DNA of 64,000 bases from Pelomonas saccharophila_A (lineage in GTDB: Bacteria; Pseudomonadota; Gammaproteobacteria; Burkholderiales; Burkholderiaceae_C): positions 62,001 to 126,000 of the forward strand of contig NZ_JAVDXU010000005.1 in NCBI RefSeq assembly GCF_031458095.1. The letters are read 5' to 3'. Below the pieces are notes generated by a model that was not told where the DNA came from, made no database searches, and saw nothing but the letters and a program-made list of their open reading frames with translations. Within the stretch, counting starts at the first letter, position 1, and the number at the start of each line of letters is the position of its first letter. This document shows, piece by piece, positions 7,729 to 17,854 of this stretch. The translations under genes were made by a program, and so were the position numbers.

Positions 7729-9398
7729 CAGTAGCTCAGCTGGATGAAGGACACCGCCTGGCGCGGCAGCTGCATCTCGACGACCACCTGCTGGTCGCGG
7801 ACCTGCAGCGTCTGCGGGTTGCCGAGGGTGGCGAGCTGGCTGCTCCTGTGCAGTTCGGCAATCTGCGCCGCGCTGGGCTGGGCGGGCGAGCCCATCTTCT
7901 TCCAGGCCGCATAGGAATTGCTGTGCTCCTGGTCGATGCGGTAATGCGTCATCACGACCTGGCTGGCGGGGATGCCCTGGATGGTGACGCTGACCGGCGA
8001 CCCGGCGTCGATGATGTCCTTGTCGTGGTAATTCCAGAGCAGCACGGTCGCACCCTTGGAACTCTTGGCGGCCAGCGCGTTGATGTCGGTGCGCTTGCCC
8101 AGCACGCCCGACTTCAGGATGGACGCGGCGTCGTAGGCGCCGTCGCCGCCGACGCCAACCCGGTTGCCCGTCATCATGCCCAGCATGCGAAACACGTTCA
8201 GCACCGGCTTGTTCACGCCGTTGGTGGCGAGGTCGCGAAAGCCGGCAAACCAGGGCTGGTCCTCGAACTCGAAGGACCAGTTCACGACGCCCACCAGATT
8301 GACGCCGCGGGCCGAGGCCAGGTCATATTCCCGCGCAATCGACGCCGCGGTGTAGCTGGCATATAGGGTGCCGTTGCGATAGGCGTTCTCGGGGTTGGTC
8401 GACATGCCGCAGGCCGCGCAACCTTCCGGGTCGGACTCGCCAATGATGACCGGTATGCCCTTGAGCTGCGGGTAGGACGCCACGATGGCCAGGCCGTCGT
8501 CGATGTTCTTGAAATGCGTCTTCATGCTCATCTGCACGACGCCGTCGACCAGCGTCGGCCGCCCCTTGGCGTGATAGGCCAGGAAATCGACGGGCGCGCC
8601 TTTGGCGCCGGTGGCGTGGTTGCGGTCGTTCAGGCAATGCTGGATGAAGTGATCGAAGAACTTCCCGCCATGGGCCGTGTGCGGGCCGCCCATGCGCGCG
8701 CTCGGCAGCGCGCGCTTCACCGCGTCGGCGGCGTAGTCATACATCTTGAAATATTCCTGCTCGACATTCGGCGCGATCAGATAGAAGCCGTCCGGTTCAT
8801 TCCAGAGCTCCCAGTACCAGCTCTCCACTTCCTTCTGGCCGTAGCGCTCGACGCTGTGCCGGACCCACTGGTAGATCAGCTCGGCCCACTTCTTGTAGTC
8901 GTTCGGCGGATAGGCCCAGCCGGTCATGATCTCGGGGTAGGGCGTGCCGGGGGCCCAGTGGTGGCGATAGGGCTGGGGTTTGACCGACAGCGCTTCGGGC
9001 ATGAAGCCGATCTGAGCCAGTGGCTTCATGCCGCGCTCGACATAGCTGTCGAAGATCTTGTCGACGAGGGTCCAGTTGTAGATCGGCTTGCCGTTGGAAT
9101 CCTCGCTGTACATGCCCGTCGAGCCCCATTTGAGCGCCGGCGTGCCGTCGCCCGAGGTCATCAGGTTGTGGGCGCGGACATAGACCGGCACCGGGCTCAG
9201 CGCCGCGAGCTCGGACAGCAGCTTCTTGCCGTCCTTCATGTAGGTGTAGTTGGGTTCGTCGTAGCCGAACCAGGCCCACATCGGCTTGAGCGGCCCTTTG
9301 TCTTCATTCAGCTTGACCTGCAAGCTGACCGGCGCGGCCTGCGGGAAACATAGCGGTGAAGCGAGCAGCAGGCAGGCCGCGAGAATCTGGCTTTTCAT
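7728..9398 (-). CDS. GH39-like glycoside hydrolase, secreted
   Basis: Secreted enzyme of 556 residues. The start at MKSQILAACLLLASPLC gives a clean signal peptide, and the longer frame has no plausible leader. The clan GH-A signature LWNEPDG places the acid/base glutamate at E201, and the second half contains IGESDPEG, a likely nucleophile strand. Families GH39 and related beta-xylosidases/glucosidases look like this; exact family and substrate are uncertain. It is the first gene of a two-gene unit with the PQQ-type dehydrogenase. A LacI-type operator lies about 70 bases upstream. Confidence 0.8.
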   Translation of the reverse strand: MKSQILAACLLLASPLCFPQAAPVSLQVKLNEDKGPLKPMWAWFGYDEPNYTYMKDGKKLLSELAALSPVPVYVRAHNLMTSGDGTPALKWGSTGMYSEDSNGKPIYNWTLVDKIFDSYVERGMKPLAQIGFMPEALSVKPQPYRHHWAPGTPYPEIMTGWAYPPNDYKKWAELIYQWVRHSVERYGQKEVESWYWELWNEPDGFYLIAPNVEQEYFKMYDYAADAVKRALPSARMGGPHTAHGGKFFDHFIQHCLNDRNHATGAKGAPVDFLAYHAKGRPTLVDGVVQMSMKTHFKNIDDGLAIVASYPQLKGIPVIIGESDPEGCAACGMSTNPENAYRNGTLYASYTAASIAREYDLASARGVNLVGVVNWSFEFEDQPWFAGFRDLATNGVNKPVLNVFRMLGMMTGNRVGVGGDGAYDAASILKSGVLGKRTDINALAAKSSKGATVLLWNYHDKDIIDAGSPVSVTIQGIPASQVVMTHYRIDQEHSNSYAAWKKMGSPAQPSAAQIAELHRSSQLATLGNPQTLQVRDQQVVVEMQLPRQAVSFIQLSY

Positions 9399-9466
9399 GT
9401 CTCTGGTTTTCGTTGTGCTGGGTGGCGCACCATAGGCGGGGACGCCGCGCGAAAGCCAGTCATTTT

Positions 9467-9480
9467 TCCAAGCGCTTCGA
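9467..9480. promoter_or_regulatory. LacI-type operator before the GH39 gene
   Basis: TCCAAGCGCTTCGA is an inverted repeat with one mismatched pair and the perfect core AAGCGCTT, the same core as the operator at 392-407. It lies 69 bases upstream of the GH39 start, a usual operator position. Sharing the core suggests that one LacI-family repressor controls both arms of the glucan locus. Confidence 0.55.
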
Positions 9481-9564
9481 TGCCGGAATTGATATCGGCG
9501 CAAGCGCGCCCGCCCAGCGCTCCAGGGCGCTGCGCAGAGGCGGCTGCTGGATGGCTGAAGAGCG

Positions 9565-10632
9565 CTAGGGCTTCATCGCGCTGCGGCGATGGCGCAGGCC
9601 CAGCAGCACCAGACCAGCGGCCCACAGCATCACGCTGGCCGGCTCGGGAACGGGCAGCAGTCCGCCAGGCCCATAGGCGGTGCCGGAGGCGGACAGCACA
9701 GAGAACTCGGTGACCGGGATGCCGCCGGCGCGGGCACTGATGCCCGTCAGCACTGCGCTGCTGATGAAGGACGAATCGATCGAGCTGCCCCAGCAGCAGG
9801 GCGAGACCGAGGTCAGCAGGGCCACTTCAATCTCCAGCGGCTCGCCCCAGCGGAACTCGAAATTGGCCGTGCTGAGCACGTTGGCCGAACCCTGCATGCT
9901 GCCCGGCGCCAGCACGAAGGCGCCGGGCATGCCGGTGCCGCCGCCGCGCACGTAGGGGATGCCGTCGTTGACGACCGTGCCCATGAACGAGAACCACGGC
10001 CCACGGGCCGCATTGCCCACGCCGCTGCCGGTACGGATGCCCAGTGCGATGTCGCCTTGCTGGGTGTAGGGAGCGTTGGGCAGGCTCTTGAGCAGGCCAT
10101 CGATGAGGAAGGCGAAGTCCAGGGAGCCGGCGGTGCCGGTGGCGATGCCGGGATTGCTCAGCGTCAGCGTGTCCTGGAAGCGCGCGAAGCCCGCCGTCTG
10201 GCGGTAGGTGAAGGGTGTGGACTCGCCGGTCATGGTGCCGCTGGCCGCCACGCCGAGGCGGCCATAGCCGGCCTTGGCGCTGGCCTGGCCGACAAAGCTG
10301 CCGCCGCCGACGGGGGCGTTGACGCTGGCCAGGGCGCTCAGCGGGCCGGTGGTTGCGGTCCTGTCATCGATGCTGCCGCCCAGGTTGCAGGCGGCGAAGC
10401 CTTCCGTGGGCAGCGCCACACCGGCAAACCAGCCATTGCCGATGGTGGGACCGCTGGTGGCGCAGGCAAACACGCCACCCGTGCCGGAGGCGATGCCGCC
10501 GACCGCGCCGGCGTAGGCCTGCAACTGTGCCGCCTGGGCCGGCTGGCCGGTTCCACAGGCGATGCACAACCACAGTGCCGATGCGATGAGGTGGCGGCGC
10601 TCGGACCGCTGAAGGGATGTCTGCCTGCTCAT
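9565..10632 (-). CDS. PEP-CTERM sorted exoprotein
   Basis: 355 residues. The protein has an N-terminal signal peptide (HLIASALWLCIACGTGQPAQA) and ends with a PEP-CTERM anchor: VPEPASVMLWAAGLVLLGL followed by RHRRS. The body is Gly/Ser/Ala-rich and beta-strand-like with no recognised enzyme motif. PEP-CTERM proteins are processed by exosortase and often go to the outer surface or exopolysaccharide matrix. No exosortase gene is in the window. The ATG at 10632 is preferred because the longer frame adds a cysteine-rich segment with no leader character. Confidence 0.8.
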   Translation of the reverse strand: MSRQTSLQRSERRHLIASALWLCIACGTGQPAQAAQLQAYAGAVGGIASGTGGVFACATSGPTIGNGWFAGVALPTEGFAACNLGGSIDDRTATTGPLSALASVNAPVGGGSFVGQASAKAGYGRLGVAASGTMTGESTPFTYRQTAGFARFQDTLTLSNPGIATGTAGSLDFAFLIDGLLKSLPNAPYTQQGDIALGIRTGSGVGNAARGPWFSFMGTVVNDGIPYVRGGGTGMPGAFVLAPGSMQGSANVLSTANFEFRWGEPLEIEVALLTSVSPCCWGSSIDSSFISSAVLTGISARAGGIPVTEFSVLSASGTAYGPGGLLPVPEPASVMLWAAGLVLLGLRHRRSAMKP

Positions 10633-10837
10633 TGCTGTGCTCCATGCCGCTGGACGGCCGGTGCATGCTAGGAGGGGGCAAGGCTTGGCGTCACCCCTAC
10701 AACTGCCGGGCGCTCCGTCGCCCCGCGGGTCTGGCGAGGCGCGAAGCACCCGAGTTTGGCTTCATCGCCCCGGCGGGGTTCGTGAGAGCATCGCGCGCCG
10801 CTCGCCGGCGGCAATCGCGTCAACGCCCTCTCGCATC

Positions 10838-12367
10838 TTGTCCAGCTCCTTCGCCAGCCCTAACGCCTTCATCGCCCTGTGCCTGTGCGCGGCCGGTAGC
10901 GCCTTGGCGCAGACGCCGGGCGCCTCGCCCTCGGAGACATCCGCCCTGCGCCGCAACGAGGCGCTGCTGACGCTGGAATACCAGACCGTCAAGGTGCCAG
11001 GCGACCGCGCCATCGACCTGCTGGGCTTTCATGCTTACCAGAAGGTGATGGACGGCGTGTACCTCGGGGGCGGCTTCCATGCGCCGCTGCTGCAGGGTGC
11101 CTATGGGGGTTTCGTGGCCGCGGACCTGGGCGTTCACCTCAGGCGGCCGCTGGCCGGGCCGCTGTTTGCGATGGCCGGCCTGTCGGCCGGCGGTGGCGGC
11201 GGTGGGCGCAGCGTCGAGCACAGCAAGCTGCTGTCGGGCAGCGGCGGCTTCGCCAAGGCCTATGCCGGGCTGGGCTATGACTTCGGCGGCTTCAGCCTTG
11301 CAGCCAACGTCTCGAGGCTGAAGTTCCGCCAGGCCATCATCGACGGCACCCAGGCCAGTCTGATGCTGGAGATGCCCTTCAGCTATCTCACCGGGCCCTT
11401 CTCCGGGCACGGCCAGCCCCTGGCGCCGGCAGACGACCGCCGCGCCGGCGCGGAGATGGGCGAGAACATGCTGACGCTGTCGCTGGACAACTACCGCCAG
11501 CGTTCACCGCAAGGGTCGAACAAGGGCACGATCGGCGTGGCCGACCTGCAGTACGCCCACTTCTTCGGCACCGACAGCTATTGGTTCGCGTCCCTGGCCA
11601 TGGGCTATCACGGCCTGCCTCTGTACAACCAGTTGCTGGGCGGCCTGGGCCAGCGCTGGCGCCTGACGCGCGACCTCACGCTCTATGCGCAGCTCGGCCT
11701 GGGCTCGGGCGGCTATTCGTCGGAGGTCATCGACACCGCCTCCGGCCTGCTGGTCTATCCCAAGCTGAGCGCTGAGTATTCACTGACGCGCGACCTCGGG
11801 CTGGCGCTCTCCGTCGGCACCATGACGGCACCCAAGGGCAGCTCGCGCAACCAGACCTGGGGCCTGAGCCTGACACGCCATCTGCGCTCCGGCGGCAGCG
11901 GCGAAGCCACAGGCCCGGCCCACTACGAAGGCTTGCGGTTGTCGGTGCTGCACCAGACCGACCTGCACCTCAGCTACCGCGGCACGGACAGGCCGGCGCT
12001 GCAGATGCTTGGCCTGCAGCTCGACATTCCGGTCGGCCAGCGCTGGTATCTGCCGCTGCAGGCCTCGGCGGCCTACAACGCCTATCTGGGTTATCCGGGT
12101 TATGCCGAGATCCTTGGCGGCCTGGGGGTGCAGACCCTGGCCACACCGGGCGAACGCCTGCAGGCCTTTGCCCAGCTGATGGCCGGCGCCAATGTGCACG
12201 GCAAGTCCGCCAAGGCCAGCGCGGGTGTGCGCTGGCTGCTGGACGAGCGCCTGGCCCTGAACTTCAGCGTCGGCCGCATCGAGGCGCGCAGCGCCGGCGG
12301 CGGCCAGTTCAAGGCCGACAACCTGGCTGTGGGGCTGGACTACCGGTTCTCGACGCCGACGCGTTAG
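10838..12367 (+). CDS. Predicted outer-membrane barrel with a threefold internal repeat
   Basis: About 509 residues if translation begins at the TTG at 10838, which gives a signal peptide ending ALA/QTPG. The only ATG upstream (10637) would precede it with 67 residues lacking leader character. The mature protein consists of three related ~140-residue blocks. Each has GGLG/GGSGG, an (A/Y)(F/Y)AQLG-like strand, a glycine-rich turn, a GLGYDF/SAEYSL/GVRWLL strand and a serine-x-G-R/T ending. Alternating hydrophobic beta strands and the final YRF suggest an outer-membrane beta-sheet protein. Function unknown. Its stop overlaps the stop of the convergent PEP-CTERM gene. Confidence 0.6.
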   Translation: MSSSFASPNAFIALCLCAAGSALAQTPGASPSETSALRRNEALLTLEYQTVKVPGDRAIDLLGFHAYQKVMDGVYLGGGFHAPLLQGAYGGFVAADLGVHLRRPLAGPLFAMAGLSAGGGGGGRSVEHSKLLSGSGGFAKAYAGLGYDFGGFSLAANVSRLKFRQAIIDGTQASLMLEMPFSYLTGPFSGHGQPLAPADDRRAGAEMGENMLTLSLDNYRQRSPQGSNKGTIGVADLQYAHFFGTDSYWFASLAMGYHGLPLYNQLLGGLGQRWRLTRDLTLYAQLGLGSGGYSSEVIDTASGLLVYPKLSAEYSLTRDLGLALSVGTMTAPKGSSRNQTWGLSLTRHLRSGGSGEATGPAHYEGLRLSVLHQTDLHLSYRGTDRPALQMLGLQLDIPVGQRWYLPLQASAAYNAYLGYPGYAEILGGLGVQTLATPGERLQAFAQLMAGANVHGKSAKASAGVRWLLDERLALNFSVGRIEARSAGGGQFKADNLAVGLDYRFSTPTR

Positions 12368-13254
12368 CCGCGCGCAGCCCGGCGGCGCCAGACCACCCGG
12401 CCCATGACGGCGAGGCCGGCCAGCCACAGCGCGGTGGTCTCGGGCTCGGGCACGGCGGCCACGGCGATGTCCAGCATGGCCACCGGCAGCTTGCCGACGA
12501 ACTGGGTGGCGCCGGTGCTCAGGTTGATCTTGTAGAACTCGGAGTCGAAGCTGCTGGAGGCCGCGTCGTCGAGCGACAGATAGGCCGAGCCCGAGCTGCC
12601 GATGTCGAAGCCGACGTTGAGGTTGTCCCAGGCCGTCACGCCGGTCGGGCCGACGACGTTGACGAGGCCGCTGTTGGGGCTGGGGCTGCCATTGGGGCCG
12701 CCAATGGTCACCAGCTGCGAACCGTTGAAGCCGTAGAGCGTCGTCAGCGTGGCGCCGACATGGTTGTTGGCATAAGCCACGTCGCCCATGCCGGCGGCCG
12801 ACAGCGAAGTGTCCGAGCCGGCGATGACGCCGGTGTTGGGGTTGAGGCGCAGGTTCAGGCCGTTGTCGGCAACGACGCGCACGCGGTCGACGACGGGGTT
12901 GAAGTCGATGGACACCGACAGGCCGGCGTCCGCCGCAAAGCTGAAACCGCGGCCTATTGAAGAGGCGACGCCGTTGTGCGTGTCGATGACGTAGAGCTGA
13001 CCCTGGCTGCCGGAGGTCGCCAGGCCGTAGAGCAGGCCGTCGGCCGGGCGGAAGTCGATGGCCTTCAGCGACAGGCCGTTGATGATGCCGCTGACCGGGG
13101 CGATGACGCTGAGGCTGGCCGGGTTGGCGGAGTCGAAACTGACCAGGGTGGTGGTGGCGCCGGCCGTCAGGCCGTAGACGGTCTCTGCCTGGGCCGGCAG
13201 GCTGGCGGCGAGAGCGGTCGCGAGCAGGGCGAAGGCAAGGCGTGAAGTCGACAT
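12364..13254 (-). CDS. PEP-CTERM protein with DUF4394 domain
   Basis: 296 residues: signal peptide (to about residue 22), a DUF4394 domain and a PEP-CTERM tail (VPEPETTALWLAGLAVMG, then RRRAARG). The domain is a propeller-like repeat with the recognisable LYGLTAGATTTLVSFD, FRPADGLLYGLA and VDRVRVVADNG segments. The ATG at 13254 has GGAG five bases upstream, whereas the in-frame GTG six bases earlier has no room for one. Probably a secreted surface protein of unknown role. Its TAA overlaps the convergent barrel gene's TAG in the tetranucleotide TTAG. Confidence 0.85.
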   Translation of the reverse strand: MSTSRLAFALLATALAASLPAQAETVYGLTAGATTTLVSFDSANPASLSVIAPVSGIINGLSLKAIDFRPADGLLYGLATSGSQGQLYVIDTHNGVASSIGRGFSFAADAGLSVSIDFNPVVDRVRVVADNGLNLRLNPNTGVIAGSDTSLSAAGMGDVAYANNHVGATLTTLYGFNGSQLVTIGGPNGSPSPNSGLVNVVGPTGVTAWDNLNVGFDIGSSGSAYLSLDDAASSSFDSEFYKINLSTGATQFVGKLPVAMLDIAVAAVPEPETTALWLAGLAVMGRVVWRRRAARG

Positions 13255-13269
13255 GGGCACTCCGGTGGC

Positions 13270-13308
13270 GCTGGAAAGTGGGCCAAGTTAGTTTTTGGCC
13301 TTCCCAGC
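13270..13308. promoter_or_regulatory. Imperfect long inverted repeat upstream of the DUF4394 gene
   Basis: Inner arms GGCCAA/TTGGCC (13281-13286 and 13295-13300) and outer arms GCTGG/CCAGC (13270-13274 and 13304-13308) are separated by a small asymmetric internal loop. It lies 16 bases above the start codon on the minus strand, so it could be a leader hairpin or an operator. Confidence 0.35.
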
Positions 13309-13325
13309 GTCGACACCTAGTTCAG

Positions 13326-13350
13326 AAAACGCCCCCCGACTGAGGGGGCG
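13326..13350 (-). terminator. Rho-independent terminator of the ATPase gene
   Basis: Read on the minus strand, a 7-pair GC stem (CGCCCCC/GGGGGCG, 13350-13344 with 13336-13330) closes a 7-base loop and is followed by TTTTC. It begins seven bases after the stop codon of the ATP-binding protein gene, the ordinary position for an intrinsic terminator. Confidence 0.8.
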
Positions 13351-13356
13351 CCCTCC

Positions 13357-14414
<1,058 letters not shown>

Positions 14415-14418
<4 letters not shown>

Positions 14419-15650
14419 GGTGGGTCTCCTGTGTTCTGCAAGATCTTGGCGAAGGTCTGCTGCACCGTCTGCACGGGGATGTCGCGGTTCCAATAGTCGC
14501 TGACGGCGCGTTCGAGCGCCGTCAGCTGCGCCGGGGCCAGCAGCAATTCGGTGTTGCCCACGAGACGCCCGGCATCGCGCAGCGCCGCGGCACCGGCCTG
14601 GGCGCAGGCGTCCAGCGTGCGGGTGTCGAGGTCGGTGCGCACCGGCACCGAGCCCTTGCGGGCACTGAAGGCGAGCTGGGTCGCGGGCGCGGTGGCGACG
14701 CGGGCCAGCAGGGCCTGGGCGGGGCGGGCGCTGCCGTCCCTGTCCTTCGGGAACACCAGCACATCGCCGCTGACGATATAGGGCGGACGCGGCCCCAGGC
14801 CCGTCGCGCAGCCGTAGTCGCGGCCGGGCTGCTGGCCGCCCTGGGCGAACTCGCCCTTGGCCCAGTCGCCCATGAACTGCAGGCCGGCGCGGCCATTGAC
14901 CAGCAGGGCCGTCGTGTCGGCCCAGCTGCGCCCGGGCGAGGCCGGGTCGACGTAGCGGCGCAGCTTCTTGTAGCTCAACAGCACCTGGCGCAGCGCCTCG
15001 CCCTGCACGGCCGCTGCGTCACGGTCGCGCAGCACGGCGAGATACAGGTCGCGGCCGCCCTGGTTGGCCAGCAGGGCGATGAAGAGATTGAGGTCCTGCC
15101 AGGGCTGGCCGCCATGGGCCAGCGGGATCAGTCCGGCGGCCTGCAACCTGTCCAGCGTGGCGAAGAGCTCGTCCACGCTGCGCGGCTCGACCTTGACGCC
15201 GGCCTTGGCGAGGGCCGCCTTGGAGCTCCACAGCCACACCGGCATGTGGATGCTGACAGGGGCGGCATAGACATGGCCGTCCACCTTGACGGCGTCCAGC
15301 AGCACGGCCGGCAGCACCTCGGCCCAGCGGCCCTGGGCGGCCACGTCGTCGATGGCGTTGAGCCGGCCTTCGCGCGCCAGGCGCACCAGGGCGCGCGAGG
15401 GATTGAACTGGGCGGCCATGGGCGGGTTGCCCGCGGCGATGCGCCCGAACACGACGGCGCGGGCCTGCTCCGAGGCGCCGACGCCCAGCTCGCGCCACTG
15501 GCCGCCGGCCGCGCGGTAGGCCTCGGCCAGGGCTTGCTGGGCGGCAATCTCGCCCGGCGAGGTCCACCAATGCACGACGTCGGTCGGCGTCCCGGCCTGG
15601 GCCGCGGCGGCCAGCAGGGCAGGGGCGACACGGAGCAGGGCGCGCAGCAT
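14415..15650 (-). CDS. Sugar ABC transporter substrate-binding protein, glucose/mannose-like
   Basis: Periplasmic binding protein of 411 residues starting MLRALLRVAPALLAAAAQAG, a standard signal peptide. The longer frame runs into the promoter region. Family 1 solute-binding features include VVHWWTSPGE at the mature N-terminus, IHMPVWLWSSKAAL and GLQFMGDWAKGEF. It resembles the binding proteins of glucose/mannose ABC systems that sit beside GltR/GtrS-type two-component genes. Its stop overlaps the ATPase start. No permease follows, so this is an incomplete transporter unit. It is divergent from the response regulator with 77 bases between. Confidence 0.82.
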
Positions 15651-15670
15651 GCGGGCATCATTACCGACAA

Positions 15671-15694
15671 TTAAGAAACTTAATATCGTATTAA
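15671..15694. promoter_or_regulatory. Triple TTAA half-sites, probable response-regulator box
   Basis: The AT-rich core of the divergent promoter region has TTAA at 15671, 15680 and 15691, spaced 9 and 11 bases. On the minus strand it reads GTTAAT, five bases, ATTAAG, matching the PmrA/QseB direct-repeat format with an 11-base period. It would suit autoregulation of the two-component genes and control of the binding protein and ATPase. Confidence 0.5.
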
Positions 15695-15727
15695 CCATAA
15701 GCCCGGGCGCCGCTAAAGTCGCAAGCC

Positions 15728-16380
<653 letters not shown>

Positions 16381-16384
<4 letters not shown>

Positions 16385-17769
16385 CCACGCCGGCCGGCCG
16401 CTCGCTGCACCGGCAACTGCTGCTGTGGTTGCTGCTGCCGCAGATCGTGCTGTGGCTGGTGGCGGCCTTTGGCGCCTATCGCCTGGCCAGCAAGCATGCC
16501 GACGAGCTGGTCGATGCCAGCCTGCTGCAGGCCGCCCGCGCGCTGGCTCGGCAGATCAAGCCCACGTCCAGCGGCCTCTTCGTCGACCTGCCGCGCTCGG
16601 CCCAGGACATCCTGGCCGCCGACCCCGACGACCGCGTGATGTACATGGTCAGCTCGCCGCCGGGCCAGCTGCTGCTGGGCGACGCGCGCCTGCCGCAGCC
16701 GCCGGGCACGCCGGAGCTCAATGAGCCGGTGTTCTTCAATGCCACGGTGCCCGAGGCGATGCGGGTCGTGTCCCTGGACCTGCACCTGGGCGCCGCCGGC
16801 GCGGCCGACTCGACGCTGCGCGTGCAGATCGCCCGCTCCAGCGCACCGCGCGAGCTGCTGGCGCGGCGCATGCTGCTGGACACGGCCCTGCCGCTGTCGC
16901 TGCTGATCGCGCTGATGAGCATGGTGGTCTGGGCCGGCATCCGCAGGGGCTTGAAGCCGCTGGCCGAGCTGCAGCAGCAGGTCGAGGGTCGGCGTGCCGA
17001 TGCGCTGGACCCGGTGCAGCTGCGCGCCGCCCCGCCCGAGGTCAGCGCCCTGGCCGGCGCCGTCAACGAGTTGCTGGGCCAGGTGCAGCACAGCCTGGCC
17101 ACGCAGCGCCGCTTCATCAGCGATGCCGCCCACCAGCTGCGCACGCCGTTGGCCGGGCTGAAGAGCCAGACCGAGCTGGCCCTGGATGCGACCACCGAGC
17201 CGGCCCTGCGCCAGCGCCTGGAGCGCGTGCACGAGAGCGCCGTGCGCGGCGCGCGGCTGGTGTCGCAATTGCTTGTGCTGGCCCGCGCGGAACCCGAGGC
17301 CTTCACCGCCCAGGGCTGGGGGACGGTGGACTGCGACCGGCTCGTGCACGAGGTGACGGCCGACTGGGTGCCGCGCGCGCTGGCCGCCGGCTGCGACCTC
17401 GGCGTGGACGTCGTCAACGAAGGGCTGAAGGTGCAGGGCGTCGAGCTGCTGCTGCGCGAGGCCCTGGTCAACCTCATCGACAACGCCCTGCGCTACGCCG
17501 GGCAAGCCGCCACCATCACCGTCAAGCTGCGCCGCGCCGGCGACGACGTGTGGCTGGACGTCGAGGACAACGGCCCCGGCCTGGCACCCGGGCTGCGCGA
17601 ACGCGTCTTCGAGCGCTTCGTGCGGGGCGCGACGACGGGCGAAGGCTGCGGCCTGGGCCTGGCCATAGCTCGCGAGATCGCCGAGCGCCATGGCGGCAGC
17701 GCCGAACTGCTGCCAGCCGCGCCCCACGGTTGCATCGCGCGGCTGACCCTGCCCATCCTTCAAACCTAG
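16381..17769 (+). CDS. Sensor histidine kinase, TctE-like
   Basis: 462 residues starting with GTG, which overlaps the regulator stop (GTGA). Two membrane helices (about 12-34 and 165-186) enclose a ~130-residue periplasmic sensor of the 2CSK_N/TctE type. Then come a HAMP-like linker, HisKA with H251 in SDAAHQLRTPLAG, and the ATPase core with NLIDNALRYAG, VEDNGPGL and GCGLGLAIAREIAERHGG boxes. All catalytic boxes are present, so it should autophosphorylate and signal to the preceding response regulator. The periplasmic domain may detect the sugar bound by the divergent binding protein, which is inference. Confidence 0.92.
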
Positions 17770-17832
17770 CGGCCGACGCCGTCGACCTGGTCCTCCTGCG
17801 CTTCGCGCTTGTGACGAGCTGCGGTAAGGTTG

Positions 17833-17853
17833 GAGGTCCCAGCCCGGGACCTC
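17833..17853 (+). promoter_or_regulatory. Hairpin covering the ribosome-binding site of the next gene
   Basis: GAGGTCCC (17833-17840) and GGGACCTC (17846-17853) form a perfect 8-pair stem with a 5-base loop ending one base before the ATG at 17855. The left arm contains the only GGAGG-like sequence nearby, so the stem would hide it. There is no T-run, so it is not an ordinary terminator. Confidence 0.5.
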
Positions 17854-17854
17854 A

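Noticed and set aside
13271..13300. Sigma-54 promoter before the DUF4394 PEP-CTERM gene
   Set aside because: GG and GC dinucleotides are present but spaced by 11 instead of the needed 10 bases, and the other PEP-CTERM genes lack the motif.
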